64,000 nucleotides of DNA from Castanea sativa (taxonomy: Eukaryota > Streptophyta > Magnoliopsida > Fagales > Fagaceae): NCBI RefSeq assembly GCF_040712315.1, contig NC_134023.1:16997442-17061441 (forward strand). The letters are read 5' to 3'. A program made the translations under genes and the position numbers. Of the stretch, positions 33,857-45,490 are shown one piece after another. The notes below the pieces were generated by a model. That model had not been told where the DNA came from and made no database searches. It saw only the letters and a program-made list of their open reading frames with translations. The first letter of the stretch is position 1, and each line of letters starts with the position of its first letter.

Positions 33857-35487
33857 CAACTAGCTTGATAATAGTTGATCGATCAAGCCTCAAATTAATA
33901 GAATTCCAAGTTCTATTTCTGATGACATGGCAACTTTGGGATTCATACACTAGGGTTCCAAGATGACTTAAATAGTAGTTTTCAAAGCCGTCATCCTATA
34001 CACCTCAAAAAGAGTTGTTGCGACTTTTGTGTGCTTAGGATTTTGTAATTCTACGCTACTTCGGATTCATTATCGAAGTTTATTGTTGTGAAGAATTTTG
34101 CACCAACAACTACAACTATTTTGGATTTCTATGGAGAGCTAGTCACATTGATTGGAGATCCGGGCAACCGTTAGCTACATCGTTAGGAGATCTATTGTAG
34201 GTATGTATTGATATTTGGGATTGTGTAAGATCTCTATAATTATAACCTCCATTTGATTAGTGGATTCTTCAGGAGTAATGACCTACATAATCGCTCATTG
34301 GGGGTTTTCTTGTGAAGGTTGTCCCCATTATTTTCTACTACACACATTGAACTCTATATTGGTGATATGGTTATGTTTTTTATGGGACTTTGCATGTAAT
34401 TGAATTAATTAATCAACTTATGTAATTAGTTGATTGAATTGGGGCCAGCTTATAACCCAATGTTAGATAACACAACCAAACACTAAATAAAGTTTCAATT
34501 AAATTAGGTTGGCTTTCTATAATTAAATTTTAACTAGTTAAGGTATATCCTTCTCTACAAATTCTCTAATTAAATTTTATTGATTAACACTTGTTAAATA
34601 AAGGCTAAATCACAAATTACACGTTTACTGATTGCCATACATTCAGTTTGCAATCTACATCAAGCAACTATCATAGTCGAAAATTCCAAGATCATAATTT
34701 TCCAAGTCTTTGGAACGTAGTTCCAGACAATTAGCAAAGACTTGGTGAAAACAATAACAGGCATTAAAGTCTTCTAATCCGTATCACACGTCTTCAAGGT
34801 TGATGAAAGTGAAACTGGCAGATTAATTATTGACATACAGAAAGAGCCAGCATGCGTTTTCATGAAGTCTTTGGTCTTTGTTCGGAACTTCCAAAGACAT
34901 GGAAAAGTTATTGTCTTGACTATTAACCTGCAGCATACGTTTCCAAACTTTAGAATGAATTTGGCGGGTCTAAAACTTATAGAAAGTCTAGTACGTGGTA
35001 TTTTTTTATTCCATACAAATTGATGAAAGATTGAGATGTAAAGACTTCTCCGTTACGAAAAGAGAACTAAGAGAGTTAGTGAAACAAAAAGAGAAAAAAG
35101 AAACAGATAAGTACGTAAGAGAAAATTTGATGAAAAAGAGAGAATCAATCTCCGATTCATTGAATTAATTTATTTATATACAGGAGCTAGGCATAACTGC
35201 TCATCTTTGTTACCATTTTTCATAACATATTATTAACTGCCCTAACAACCATAACTAACTTAACAGCTTCCATAATAGAAACGCAAGTGCTACAATTTGT
35301 TTTAGCTATTCTTTGTACAACGATAGGTTGTTTACTAAGGACTTTAACACAGATAGTGTCAGAGCCAGATTTTACTTTAGAAGACAAGATTAAAATAAAA
35401 GTAAGACAAAAATATTAATATAAATAAAAACTAATTAACAAAATTAAGCAACACTTGGTCAACATAGAAAATATACTGTAACGTAAG

Positions 35488-35529
<42 letters not shown>

Positions 35530-36384
35530 ATTTCCTTTTAGATTTAATATAATCATTTTTGTTGGATTGTACAATTTTTGTATTTTTAAATCATTTTTAA
35601 AATATCAATGTCGATTCCTTCTATTGTAGTTGTAGGCGCGTGTTCAGTCCAACCATAAATCACCTACAACCACACATTCTTGAGCATGTACAACTACTCA
35701 TTTCTTTATTAACAAAAGTAAGACCATTTGGAAAAAGGGAGCTCTCTCTCTCTCTCTCTCTTTTCATCCAGTCGCTCTTTACTCATCTGTCTCCCTTTGT
35801 TCGTACAACTCTCTTTCTCAATTTGAACTTATTCTTTCATGTTGTTCACTAACTTAGCCATCAAAGCCTCCACAATCAACCCCAAGGTTGGTTATGGAGA
35901 GATGAGTTTCTCTTTATTGGTATTTCAAGTTCATAGGTCCACGGTCACAACTCAATCCAAGGAGGAACTTAGCGTCATCCAATGCGATGCCGATCCTTAT
36001 TTGTGCAGGACTTAGCGTCATCCAATTTGGACCCACTACAATAGATCTTTTTTTAAATAAATATATATATTTTTTTTTAAACCTTAAGAGTATGTAAAAT
36101 TGTAGAATTATTCATAAAAACAACAATATATAAAATTTGGCACATTTGGTTGAGATGTTTGGATAGTATTCCATTTTATAACAATAAGGCTACGTATATA
36201 GTACAAATAATAATTTTTTTTCCCTTGACTATTGTAGGAGAGTTCAAAATATTATAAATAAATAAAAAAATTTGACATGATGTTATTATTTTGCACACAT
36301 ACAAACATACATATATACATTAGATAGCATTTAAATAAAAGGTGGGAAGAGGGTTAGGACGAGGTCTCCCCACAAAACGCAACC
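33857..36384. other. No gene; old retroelement debris
   Basis: AGTGTCAGAGCCAG at about 35357 resembles a decayed tRNA-Met primer site, so 34980-35350 may be a Copia 5' LTR; this is weak. The stretch also holds a TA microsatellite (35493-35526) and a CT run (35744-35762). The segment 34681-34800 is repeated at about 37430-37530. Confidence 0.4.
35493..35526 (+). repeat. (TA)n microsatellite
   Basis: About 17 AT units. Confidence 0.96.
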
Positions 36385-36387
36385 TTA

Positions 36388-36902
36388 GAGCACTAGCATT
36401 GAGGGGTGTAAACACCCCCAAGTTGCTATTTTACAACCTTAGCTACCCAAAACCCACTCCATCCGGGTTTGTAAACTTAAAAAAATTTGCAACCTATGAA
36501 TAGTAAGGTTGCATATATGCAACCTTACTATTCACAGGTTGTAAAAAAGTATATTATTTTAATATGTGGTTGTGTGTGAAAAGAAAAAGTAAGTGGGGGA
36601 AAAAGAGAGAGAATAATACTTTTTATTATTTTATTAGGTGGTTTATATTATTTTATTAGGTTGTATATAAAAATAAAAATTGGGATGTAGGGTGAGTTGT
36701 AAAATGAGTTGGTAAAATAGATAAAGTAGTGTTTGAGGATGCAAAATAAGTTTTTTTTTTTCCTTCCCCAAATGCTAATGCTCTTACTATTCATAGGTTG
36801 CAAATTTTTTTAAGTTTACAAACCTGGATGGAGTGGGTTTTGGGTGGTTTAGGTTGTAAAATAGCAACTGGGGGGTGTTTACACCCCCCAATGCTAGTGC
36901 TC
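36388..36902. mobile_element. Tourist/Harbinger-type MITE, copy 1
   Basis: The 515-bp element has long terminal inverted repeats starting GAGCACTAGCATTGAGGGG and a 3-bp TTA duplication (36385-36387 and 36903-36905). No coding frame. A central hairpin GGTTGCATATATGCAACC and an internal copy of the terminal motif near 36768 suggest one copy nested in another. It sits in the LTR head of a minus-strand Copia remnant. Confidence 0.85.
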
Positions 36903-36905
36903 TTA

Positions 36906-37150
36906 TAGAAGATTGTAACCCACGACAACTAGTAGCTTGCAAAAAGGATGCCTAGCTCATCATATAATGGGATCAAGCCAGTTGTAGCTTGTCTCATAAC
37001 TTGTTTAATTACACATCCCCCTCTTTAACGAAGATGGAAGAAATAAGCCCTAAGTTTGGATTGATGATCAAGAAAGCGAGGAAAAGGAAGTGCCTTGGTG
37101 AAGATATCAGGGAGCTAATCAGAGATTGAGATTAAACGAACTTAAAAATA
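36906..37150 (-). pseudogene. Copia remnant: RNase H tail, polypurine tract and LTR start
   Basis: On the minus strand, about 37130-37037 encodes a decayed Copia pol C-terminus with DIFTKALP, then the purine tract AAAGAGGGGGA (37027-37017), then an LTR start TGTGTAATTAAACAAG from 37015. The same segment recurs at 43061-43196 with 48752-48860, and at 50771-50880. This copy is the uninterrupted version of the site used by the Tat element. Confidence 0.75.
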
Positions 37151-37550
37151 TTTCATAAGTACTCTTTTGAGAACAAATATTTCCTAAGTGCTCTTTGTAA
37201 TTAACATGTATGAAATATAAATAAACTTAATTTCTTGATATTTTATTTCTCTTTTACCTCCAAAAAAAAAAAGAAAAGAAAAAGAGTAGATATTTAATCA
37301 TAATCATTTTTTTAATTAATTTGAGAAAAAAGAAACACATGTCATAAAATTGATTTGGATAACATTTTTGCCATATGTTTAATGGTTCCAAGACCATAGC
37401 AATCAAAGAAAAAAACGTTCAAAGACTTTGAATTTTCCAAGTATTTGGAAATTCCAAACATTAATAACGAAAGACTTGGTGAAAGGTAAGTAGGATTAAA
37501 GTCTTCTAATGATGTCACAGTTGAAAGACTTTTGCATATTAATGGCTGTT

Positions 37551-38191
37551 GAGGACTCTTTTTTTGCCCTACGTAACACTACTTCATTGGCAACCCATGC
37601 CACATCAACATATTATTGATTTTTTGGGTAAATCTATTTAAAGCCCAAAATAAGATCATATTTCATTCAACTACATCGATTGGGCTCACATGGGCCGTGA
37701 GATCCTTACTTCAAGAGGCAAATTCATGGTCCACATTTCCTTTTCATCAATTGGGATCATAACCCATGATATCATCAACATCAACATATGGATCGGGCTC
37801 ACACAATGAATCAAAGCTCACAGTCCATATTACCTCTCTTATATTTATGGAAAGCAGCTTTTTCAACAAAAGCCCATATTCACACAAAACGACAACAAAA
37901 CCCAAGGTACGTCATCTCATCTTCGGCTTATGATCCAAGCTCATGAGTCTCTTTGGGGAAACGTTGAGAGTCGTGGTTTGGAGGGCCAAGAGGTATGTTC
38001 AATAAAGCTCATGTGGTTTAAAGTTGATAAAAGAAACATGTTGCTTGGCGTGTCTTTTCCAACTCCCTGAACTCCGACGAGTTCGTGTGTAGTAGGTAAC
38101 ATATGATAAGCATCTCTTATCACATAGCACTTAAAATAATAAGACTCCTCATTGCTCTTTTTCTAAAACTTAATATTCATCATATAACAAA
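37551..38191. other. No gene seen
   Basis: Unique-looking sequence with only short frames and no recognised motif. Confidence 0.5.
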
Positions 38192-38196
38192 CACTC

Positions 38197-38940
38197 TGTA
38201 AGTGCACAATTGCACCTGGACCCAAAGACAACTACGGGCTCAGGCCCAATAAGCCTTAAACAATAAAATTTGTAGAGTGTGGGCTTGAAATCTAGGTTAG
38301 AGATACTGAGAACTTGATAACAGGCTAAAAGTTACAAACACTTGTAAAAAAACAAACAATAAATGCAAATAGACCTCCTCGGATGTAAGCCGAGGACTAC
38401 CTCTGTATTATTTCTCTTTCTTTCTTAAAGATTACCATTCTTTTTCTTTTTCTTTTCTCCTCCTTTTTCTTTGTTTCTTCCCCCCTTAAATACTTCTTTT
38501 CCTGATGCTCTCTCCACGTGTTGCTCTAACCCCTAGATATTTCTTTTCTTAGTGCCTTTGAATAGTGACCAGAAGTTTCAGTTCTACTGTTCAGGGGTCA
38601 CCTCCCCATTAATGCGGTCAGGGAGGTAGGTGCAGAGTCTTTAATGTGGAGGTGGCAGCCTTTGCATATGATATTTTCCTAACACTGGTGTGTCTACAAC
38701 ATTCAAGGGTTCCCCCTTTTTAACCATTAGTCTTCACAAAGTTGTGCCTTGACCTTCATAATGAAGCTCCAAGTTCTCTTGGGTCCGTCCGAGGAGAAAC
38801 TCACCCTCAGATGTGTCATCGGATCCTCGGCGTGTGGGCCAATTCACAGTACTAACAAATTCTTAGCTCAAGAGCAGGTCGGCCCTCCTTGCTATAGTCC
38901 AAAGGCTCATATGCCCACTTAGGTCCTTTTACTCCCCACA
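38197..38940 (+). mobile_element. Solo LTR, 744 bp
   Basis: It starts TGTAAGTGCACAATTGCACC and ends TCCCCACA, with a 5-bp duplication CACTC at 38192-38196 and 38941-38945. Its family is uncertain (Ty3/gypsy is likely from general character). Confidence 0.8.
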
Positions 38941-40146
38941 CACTCAATATCCCCAGTCATCTAAATGCTGAACAAATAACTATTCATTCAATCCCCAACT
39001 GTTCCTATACAAATTTAGAAACAAAATTATATTATTCTACACAAATCTCATTACTACTTTCAGCTAAAATCCAACTCAAACACATGGCCTAATCTGATTG
39101 GCTATCTTTAATCTCCAAATATATAGAATATTTATGATATCTCTAATACCTAGCTGCTGCCTGCCACAATAAGACTAGATATCCCTCTGCTAGCTGCCAG
39201 AGTAGAGCACTAAATGCTCTTCTTGCTCACCAAGATTAAGTTACAATACAATAAGACCTCAACTAGATCTCTAAAGCTTCATTAACTATCAACCAATCAT
39301 TCTCTTATTTACTAAAAATGTATTGTAATAGAACCTTGGACCAAAAATACAAACACTCCAAAAAAAGGAAACTTTTCCAACAGAACCCCAACAGTGTATT
39401 CAGCACTTGACACTTGGCTGAAACTGATATCACCAGTCATTTAATGCTAAAATCTCTGCAGCCAGTTGTTATATCCAAAATAACAAGATACCCTTAAAAG
39501 AGATCTTACTATTTTCAGCCAAATCCATGAAATGTCCTCTCCAACAGTTTAAAATCACTCATCTGACCTCATTTGCTTTTGCCCCAAGCAACAGCTGTCT
39601 TATGACAGCTATGACAACTTTTCTTGACAGCTGGGACAGCTTTTTCAAAATAGCTGTGATAGCTGACCTAGCAGCCTTAACATTACTGTTTTTTCTTCAT
39701 TTGGTTAAGAACTAAAACCAACTAAGTAACTATCTCTTTCTTGCTAAAATACTTTCCTTTTCTGCTTCTCTTTCCCTAGTAGCTGTTATCCAAAACAACA
39801 AGAACATCTTAAAGCTAAACATACTATTTTTGGCCAAATCCTAGGATGGATTTTCTGAAGATTCATTACTAATCGGGATAGATTTTGGCTAATATTATTT
39901 GCTAAAAAACCCTTTTAAACTCAGCTATAATTAGAACCCTTCATCTGCACCTCAAAGGGGGACACCAATGGAGAAAAACAACTCTCTCATAAAACTTCTC
40001 TATTTTCTCTCCCTCTAATAATCTTAATGAAGTTCTAAGCTTCTGAGTTTTTAGTTTCCAAATCAGGAACTAAACTCTTCAGGCCTTAGCTCATAAATGT
40101 CTTTCATAAGCCTTCATACATCCTCTAACAGAAAATCCCAGCAGTA

Positions 40147-40520
40147 TTGCTAAACACACCACAATACTATTACCCCTCTTATACTCATTCTCTCACTCTC
40201 ATATTCAGAAAATACACATATCTCACTGCTCTTATCTCCAAATACCTAAACACATTTCTATACTCTTCTCTTACAAAATCTTTTCTCTTGGAAAGCAATC
40301 TCTACAACTTCCCAAGCAGTAAATCCAAGCAACACTGCTAAACACACTACAATACTATTACCCCTCTTATACTCATTCTCTCACTCTCTATATTCAGAAA
40401 ATACATCTATCTTCCTGCTCCTATCTCCAAATACCTAAACACATCTCTATACTCTTCTCTTACAAAATCTTTCCTCTTGGAAAGCAATCTCTACAACTTC
40501 TCCAGCAGTTATAATCTCAT
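40147..40520 (+). repeat. ~189-bp direct duplication
   Basis: The segment beginning GCTAAACACACCACAATACT (about 40149) recurs with few changes from about 40338. Both copies end near CTCTACAACTTC. Confidence 0.9.
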
Positions 40521-40654
40521 ATTTTTACTATCTTTAACCTCCATATCTCTCATACTTCCATATATCATACATATTACAAATACTACATCCCGCAAAACAT
40601 CTATATCTTTTACCATCCCCACACTTCTCAAGAGATATCAAACACTCATACTAA

Positions 40655-40835
40655 AAGCCCTTTTCATGGAAGGCATAAACTTCTAATGCTAAAGCCTTTC
40701 CCCAAGAAGGCATCAAAATCTCATATCAAAACCCTTCTCATGGAAGGCACAAATCCATCTTAAATAATGCCCTTCTCTTAGAAGGCACAAATACTCCATA
40801 CAAAAACCCTACTCATGGAAGGCAACACTATTCAT
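40655..40835 (+). repeat. Five-unit ~38-bp repeat, each unit a small hairpin
   Basis: Units centred on CCCTTCTCATGGAAGGCA or variants start near 40656, 40694, 40731, 40768 and 40806. In most units CCTT and AAGG arms pair around the ATG-containing loop. Confidence 0.85.
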
Positions 40836-41408
40836 AACTTCACAACAACTAAAAAAGCATTGTCAAGGGAAAAACTCATTTAAGTGCATGATAAGAGAGC
40901 AAGTTTAACCAGCCCCTACACACAGCTGGACATACTCTCTCCCTCCAGTTGCACCCATTTTTCCCTCTTAATCTTGAAGTTATCATGGCAAACTGCCTCT
41001 TTACCGCCAGGGTCACTCTGTTGGGATATTATCAACTCATGAAAGCTGTACAGTTAGAGCTACAAATCTTACAAAGATAAGTGACTTTGCTTCCATAGCT
41101 TTAAATATACATCATTGAGTACATGATTACTTCACATTTAAATACATATTACTTTATTCCATCTACTATTACAACTATTAATCAAAGCTATTATATCAAA
41201 CACATATTACATATTTATTCAACCATTATCGTGATTCTTAGACTTTGGTTTTAATGGCTTTGTAGGCTTAAAAAGCACGCCGGTAGCCGTTGGACCACGT
41301 GGCCTAATGTTGAGTTCCGAACGTAACTCCCCAAACGAACCTGGGTCCAGTAAGGTCACCCCTCCAAAGGACCACATATGGCCGAGCAACCGAAGAAGGC
41401 CCCCGAAC

Positions 41409-42332
41409 AATGGCTTAAAAAGAGTGGTGATATTATTTTCTCCAATACAATTTTAAGAGATTAAGTTATTAATTAAACTTTTCTCAAGTGTTATTCTGGA
41501 TGACTCTATGCCTTCCCCCTAAGCCCCTTCCAACAATTAGTTATTAGGTTTTACAAATTGCACCATCTAATTTTGTTTAAAATTCAATTCGGTCTTTTAA
41601 TTTCACTTTAGTTGTAGTATTAGTGATTTTTTATTTGCATTAAATTATCCAAAAAAAATTCTACTATTATTTGGAAAAAAAGTACATAAACCAAAAACCC
41701 AGACGTAGTTGGTGAGGCATCCTGTTGTAGCTGTGTAGTTATTTGCAGTATCCCCCCTTCTTCAACCCTTTCTCTTCCCAACTTCTTCTCCAAGTACTTT
41801 TCAAAATTACAGATTTTAAAACTGTTACTACTTTTTATTTTCGATAAACAACCTTTCGAATTTAATGACTATGGGTTCTTATTTTTGTTACAAATACTAT
41901 GTGATATTCACTGCTTGGCTCTAGTTTAAATCTTATCATTGTGAAATTAGATTTTCGTGATATTTAATAATCTTAAAATATGAATGAACGGATACTGCTA
42001 TTTGGCTATGTTGGAAGACACAACTGTCCTCTTTGCTTATTGTTGTCTTCTGCTGTGATTCTACTTGTGGGATCAAAATACAGATAAGGAAAATGAGCGT
42101 CACAATTTATTTTTAAATTAGGAGGGAAATGGTTTACAAGGGGAGAACTAGACTAGAAACCAAGAAAAATAGAACTATAATAGTCACAACTGAAACTGAA
42201 AAGGAAAATGAACAAGCTCTTTCTATTCTCTCCAGATGGACTGAGGTGGATGCAGTGATAGCGCTAGAAATTTTATTCGAAGGGGCCTAACTTTATATAA
42301 AAACATTCTTAAGTTAAAAATTGTAATCTAAA
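41409..42332 (+). repeat. Segmental duplication block, copy 1
   Basis: Collinear with 49234-50122 at high identity, starting AATGGCTTAAAAAGAGTGG and ending near TTAAAAATTGTAAT. No gene recognised in it. Confidence 0.9.
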
Positions 42333-42394
42333 TATCAAATAACAAATCACTAACTTATCGAATCAAAACTAATTGACGAATCTAAATTAAAATA

Positions 42395-42540
42395 ATATAA
42401 ACTACCTAATAAAATAATAAAAAGTATTATTATTTATCTCTCTTTTTCCCCACTCACTTTTTCTTTTCACACACAATCACACATTAAAATAATATATATT
42501 TTTTACAACATATGAATAGTAAGGTCGTATATATGCAACC
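42395..42540 (-). mobile_element. Inverted partial MITE copy
   Basis: This is the reverse complement of the centre of the MITE at 36388-36902 (the AAAGTATTATT...CACACAATCACACATT part and the central hairpin). It abuts the complete copy at 42544. Confidence 0.7.
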
Positions 42541-42543
42541 TTA

Positions 42544-43057
42544 GAACACTAGCATTAGGGGTGTAAACACCCCCTAGTTGCTATTTTACAACCTAAGTTA
42601 CCTAAAACCCACTTCATCCGGGTTTGTAAACTTAAAAAAAATTGCAACCTATGAATAGTAAGGTTGCATATATGCAACCTTACTGTTCACAAGTTGTAAA
42701 AAAATATATTATTTTAATATGTGGTTTTGTGAAGAGAAAAAGTAAGTGGGGGAAAAAAAGAGAAAATAATATTTTTTATTATTTTATTAGGTAATTTATA
42801 TTATTTTATTGGGTTGTATGTAAAAATAAAAACTGGGATGTAGGGTGAGTTGTAAAATGAGTTGGTAAAATAGATAAAGTAGTGTTTGAGGATGCAAAAT
42901 AAATTTTTTTTTTTTTTTGCATCCCCGAATGCTAATGCTCTTACTATTCATAGGTTGCAAATTTTTTTAAGTCTACAAACCCAGATGGAGTGGGTTTTTG
43001 GTGGTTTAGGTTGTAAAATAGCAACTGGGGTATTTACTCCCCCAAATGCTAGTGCTC
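42544..43057. mobile_element. Tourist/Harbinger-type MITE, copy 2
   Basis: 514 bp, same inverted ends and TTA duplication (42541-42543 and 43058-43060) as the copy at 36388-36902. The following 140 bp also match, so this copy is part of the same duplicated Copia-LTR environment. Confidence 0.85.
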
Positions 43058-43196
43058 TTATAGAAGATTGTAACCCACGGCAACTGGTAGCTTGCAAAAA
43101 GGATGCCTAGCTCATCATATAATGGGATCAAGCCAGTTGTAGCTCGTCTCATAACTTGTTTAATTACACATCCCCCTCTTAAACGAAGATGGAAGA

Positions 43197-43844
43197 TGAT
43201 GGGACTGATTTTTTATGAACTCCAATATCGTCCATGGAGATCAACCTGGAGAAAACCAGGAAGATTAGAAACCTCGTCCATACAGGAAGGTGCTTGGACA
43301 AGATTAACATGGTCATGTGACAGAACCACTGTCTCGTCCAAGATTCATCCACCTCGATCTAAATAAGGTCGTCCATGGAGGGGACGACCTTCCATAGAAA
43401 TGACATGCTCGACTAAAGGATCTCTGGACGAGGAACCCGGACGAGCCCTTGACACTTTGGAAAATTCTTGTGTACGAGTAACTCCAAATTACCCGTATAA
43501 CCTCCAGTGACCGTTATGTAAGAAAAATGCAAATCCTAAACGGTTGTGGAAGTTATACCCGAACCCTTACACCTCCTCAAATCCAGGGGAGGTTACAAGT
43601 TTGATAACTGTTCTTAGGACACTATATAAACGCTCATTCGGGCAAAACAAAGGTACGTTTTTACTTTTCCTAAAAAGTTGGAACTACGAAAAGATAGAAA
43701 GAAAACTAACTTTGCCATTGGAGGATTCTTGGCCAGCGACCCGGTCACCTTTGATCGCTTTTCTTTCTTTTTCAGGCCATCGAGAGAGCAAGTAGTCCTT
43801 TTAAGTCTGAAGCATCCAGCCTACTGATTTTCTTGGCATCATCA
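43197..43844 (+). repeat. 5' LTR of Tat element
   Basis: 648 bp, TGATGGGA..CATCATCA, with TATATAAACG (about 43623-43632) as TATA box. It is rich in short GGACGA/TCGTCC pairs. Confidence 0.93.
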
Positions 43845-43846
43845 GT

Positions 43847-43864
43847 TGGCGCTGTCTGTGGGAA
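43847..43864 (+). other. Primer binding site
   Basis: TGGCGCTGTCTGTGGGAA starts two bases after the LTR. This form is common in plant Tat elements; its first bases resemble the complement of tRNA-Asp. The exact tRNA was not established. Confidence 0.75.
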
Positions 43865-43944
43865 ATCGGTTCTTTTCGTTCGATTATATGTTCAGTTTTC
43901 AACGATTAGTCTTTTCCAAACAAAAGGCTGAATGATTCGAACAA

Positions 43945-44528
43945 GATCGAGGGCTACCAGCCCAAGCGAATGGACAAGTAGAAGTAGCAAACTGATCCCT
44001 GCTAAAAATCATCAAGACTCGGCTCGTAGGGGCAAAAGGGATATGACCAGACGAGTTACTAGGTGTTCTTTGGGCCTATAGGATGATTGTAAGAACTCCG
44101 ATAGGAGAAACCCCCTTCAAGCTAGCCTATGGAAGTGAAGCTGTCATACCGACAAAAGTTCATATGGCTAACCATCGAGTGATGAGGTATCAGGAGAGAG
44201 AAAATGAGAAACAACTTCGTCTTGACCTCGATCTCGTTGACAAGGTAAGAATGATGCGGAGCAAAGGACAGCAAGATACAAGAATCTTATGGCTAGGCAG
44301 CATGATACCATGGTGAAACCTAGGCGATTCAGTGTTGGGGACCTTGTTCTCAAAAGAGTCTCCTTAGCAACTAGGAATCCAGCTCATGGAAAACTAGGAC
44401 CCAATTGGGAGGGACCCTACAGGGTAATCAACTGCAAGAGGCAAGGGTCATACTACCTGGAAACTCTAGACGGACAAAAGTTAGAGCACCCCTGGAACGT
44501 GGAGCACCTGAGGAGGTACTATCAGTAA
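43945..44528 (+). pseudogene. Integrase C-terminal part (decayed)
   Basis: Reading across frames, the segment shows the end of an integrase core (the ANGQVEVAN region), then TPIGETPFKLAYGSEAVIP, a KPRRFSVGDLVL segment, EGPYRVI and EHPWNVEHLRRYY before the stop at 44526-44528. At least one frameshift lies near 44240-44290. The catalytic triad region is largely deleted. It would insert element DNA if complete. Confidence 0.88.
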
Positions 44529-45490
44529 TAAGCTTGGACGAGATTCTCCAAGGACGAGGTTACAGATATGGACGAGGTCACAGCTTTGGTGTTTGCTAAT
44601 ACTTACTGTGTGTTTTTATTATTATTATGGTATGTATTAAGAATAAAAAGTGCACGAGTTCCTAAACTTTTGCACCGTCTACAAACCAGTTTGTGAAAAA
44701 CGAGGTAATGTATTTTCTTAAGTATTTTAATAAGGCACTAGCTTCTAAGCAGGTGCTATATTTGTGGACAATGTTCATATAATAATATGGTTTGGATTTC
44801 TAATGTATGTAATGCATAAATCTGACTTCCATAATAATACCCACAAGGGGGGCAAAAGCCTAAAATGAATGAAAATCTCTGGACGCAAGGATGTAACGTT
44901 CATAAGCTTTCCTCAAGACGAGGATAAAGTAAAGAAAAAATAAGCTAAGCCATAAAGGGCCATACAATGAAGCACTGGTCCATGGACGAGCATTTGACCA
45001 AGACGCTCAGGTATTCTAGGACAAGTCAAACACTAGCGTCTTGACAAAAGGCAAATGCCAAGTCAAACCCATGGACAAGATAAAGGTCTGAGGACCACCA
45101 TTGCTATCTTAGATCGTCCATACGCAAACAGGTCAATCCACAAAAAGGAGAAGTACGTGGACGAATCTCTAACATCGTCCATAAGAAAAGCATGTAGACG
45201 ACCCTCAAACACTTGGCATCAATAAGGCTAAAGTTAAAACAGGCAATAACAGCAATGAAGGTAAAACTCATCCATGCAATAAAAATAATGGATAAAAATA
45301 GACATTCATTAAACCTTTAAAAATGGTAGACGACCACCGTCCAAAAACCCTTACAAAGCCTTAAAAGGCAATTGTTAACGTGCTCGTCCAAAGTACGATG
45401 GACGGGAGAATTGTTTTCAAATACATTTTAATAAAGGTCCTAAAAACAATGGACCAAATCAAAGGAAAACAGACAAATAAACACTTTAAG
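44529..45490 (+). other. Pol to antisense-gene spacer of Tat element
   Basis: About 960 bp with no frame. It is dense in GGACGA/CGTCC motifs but not tandemly arrayed, unlike the matching region of the old element (351-895). Confidence 0.7.

Larger units (their letters stand above)
38946..41408. other. Non-genic, C- and A-rich stretch with tandem repeats
   Basis: There is no convincing coding frame. It holds a tandem duplication at 40147-40520 and a 38-bp hairpin repeat at 40655-40835. A more GC-rich block at 41230-41405 is open on the minus strand (63 codons) but matches nothing recognised. Confidence 0.55.

Noticed and set aside
34980..35356. Copia 5' LTR ending before a primer-site-like sequence at 35357
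   Set aside because: The site has several mismatches and no LTR partner or duplication was found, so it is only mentioned in the regional note.
40147..40520. CRISPR-like direct repeats
   Set aside because: There are only two long contiguous copies with no unique spacers, in a eukaryotic genome.
43544..43795. Frames repeated at 43544, 48446 and 50471
   Set aside because: They are the same stretch of Tat LTR in three copies, not a conserved small gene; they span the LTR TATA box.
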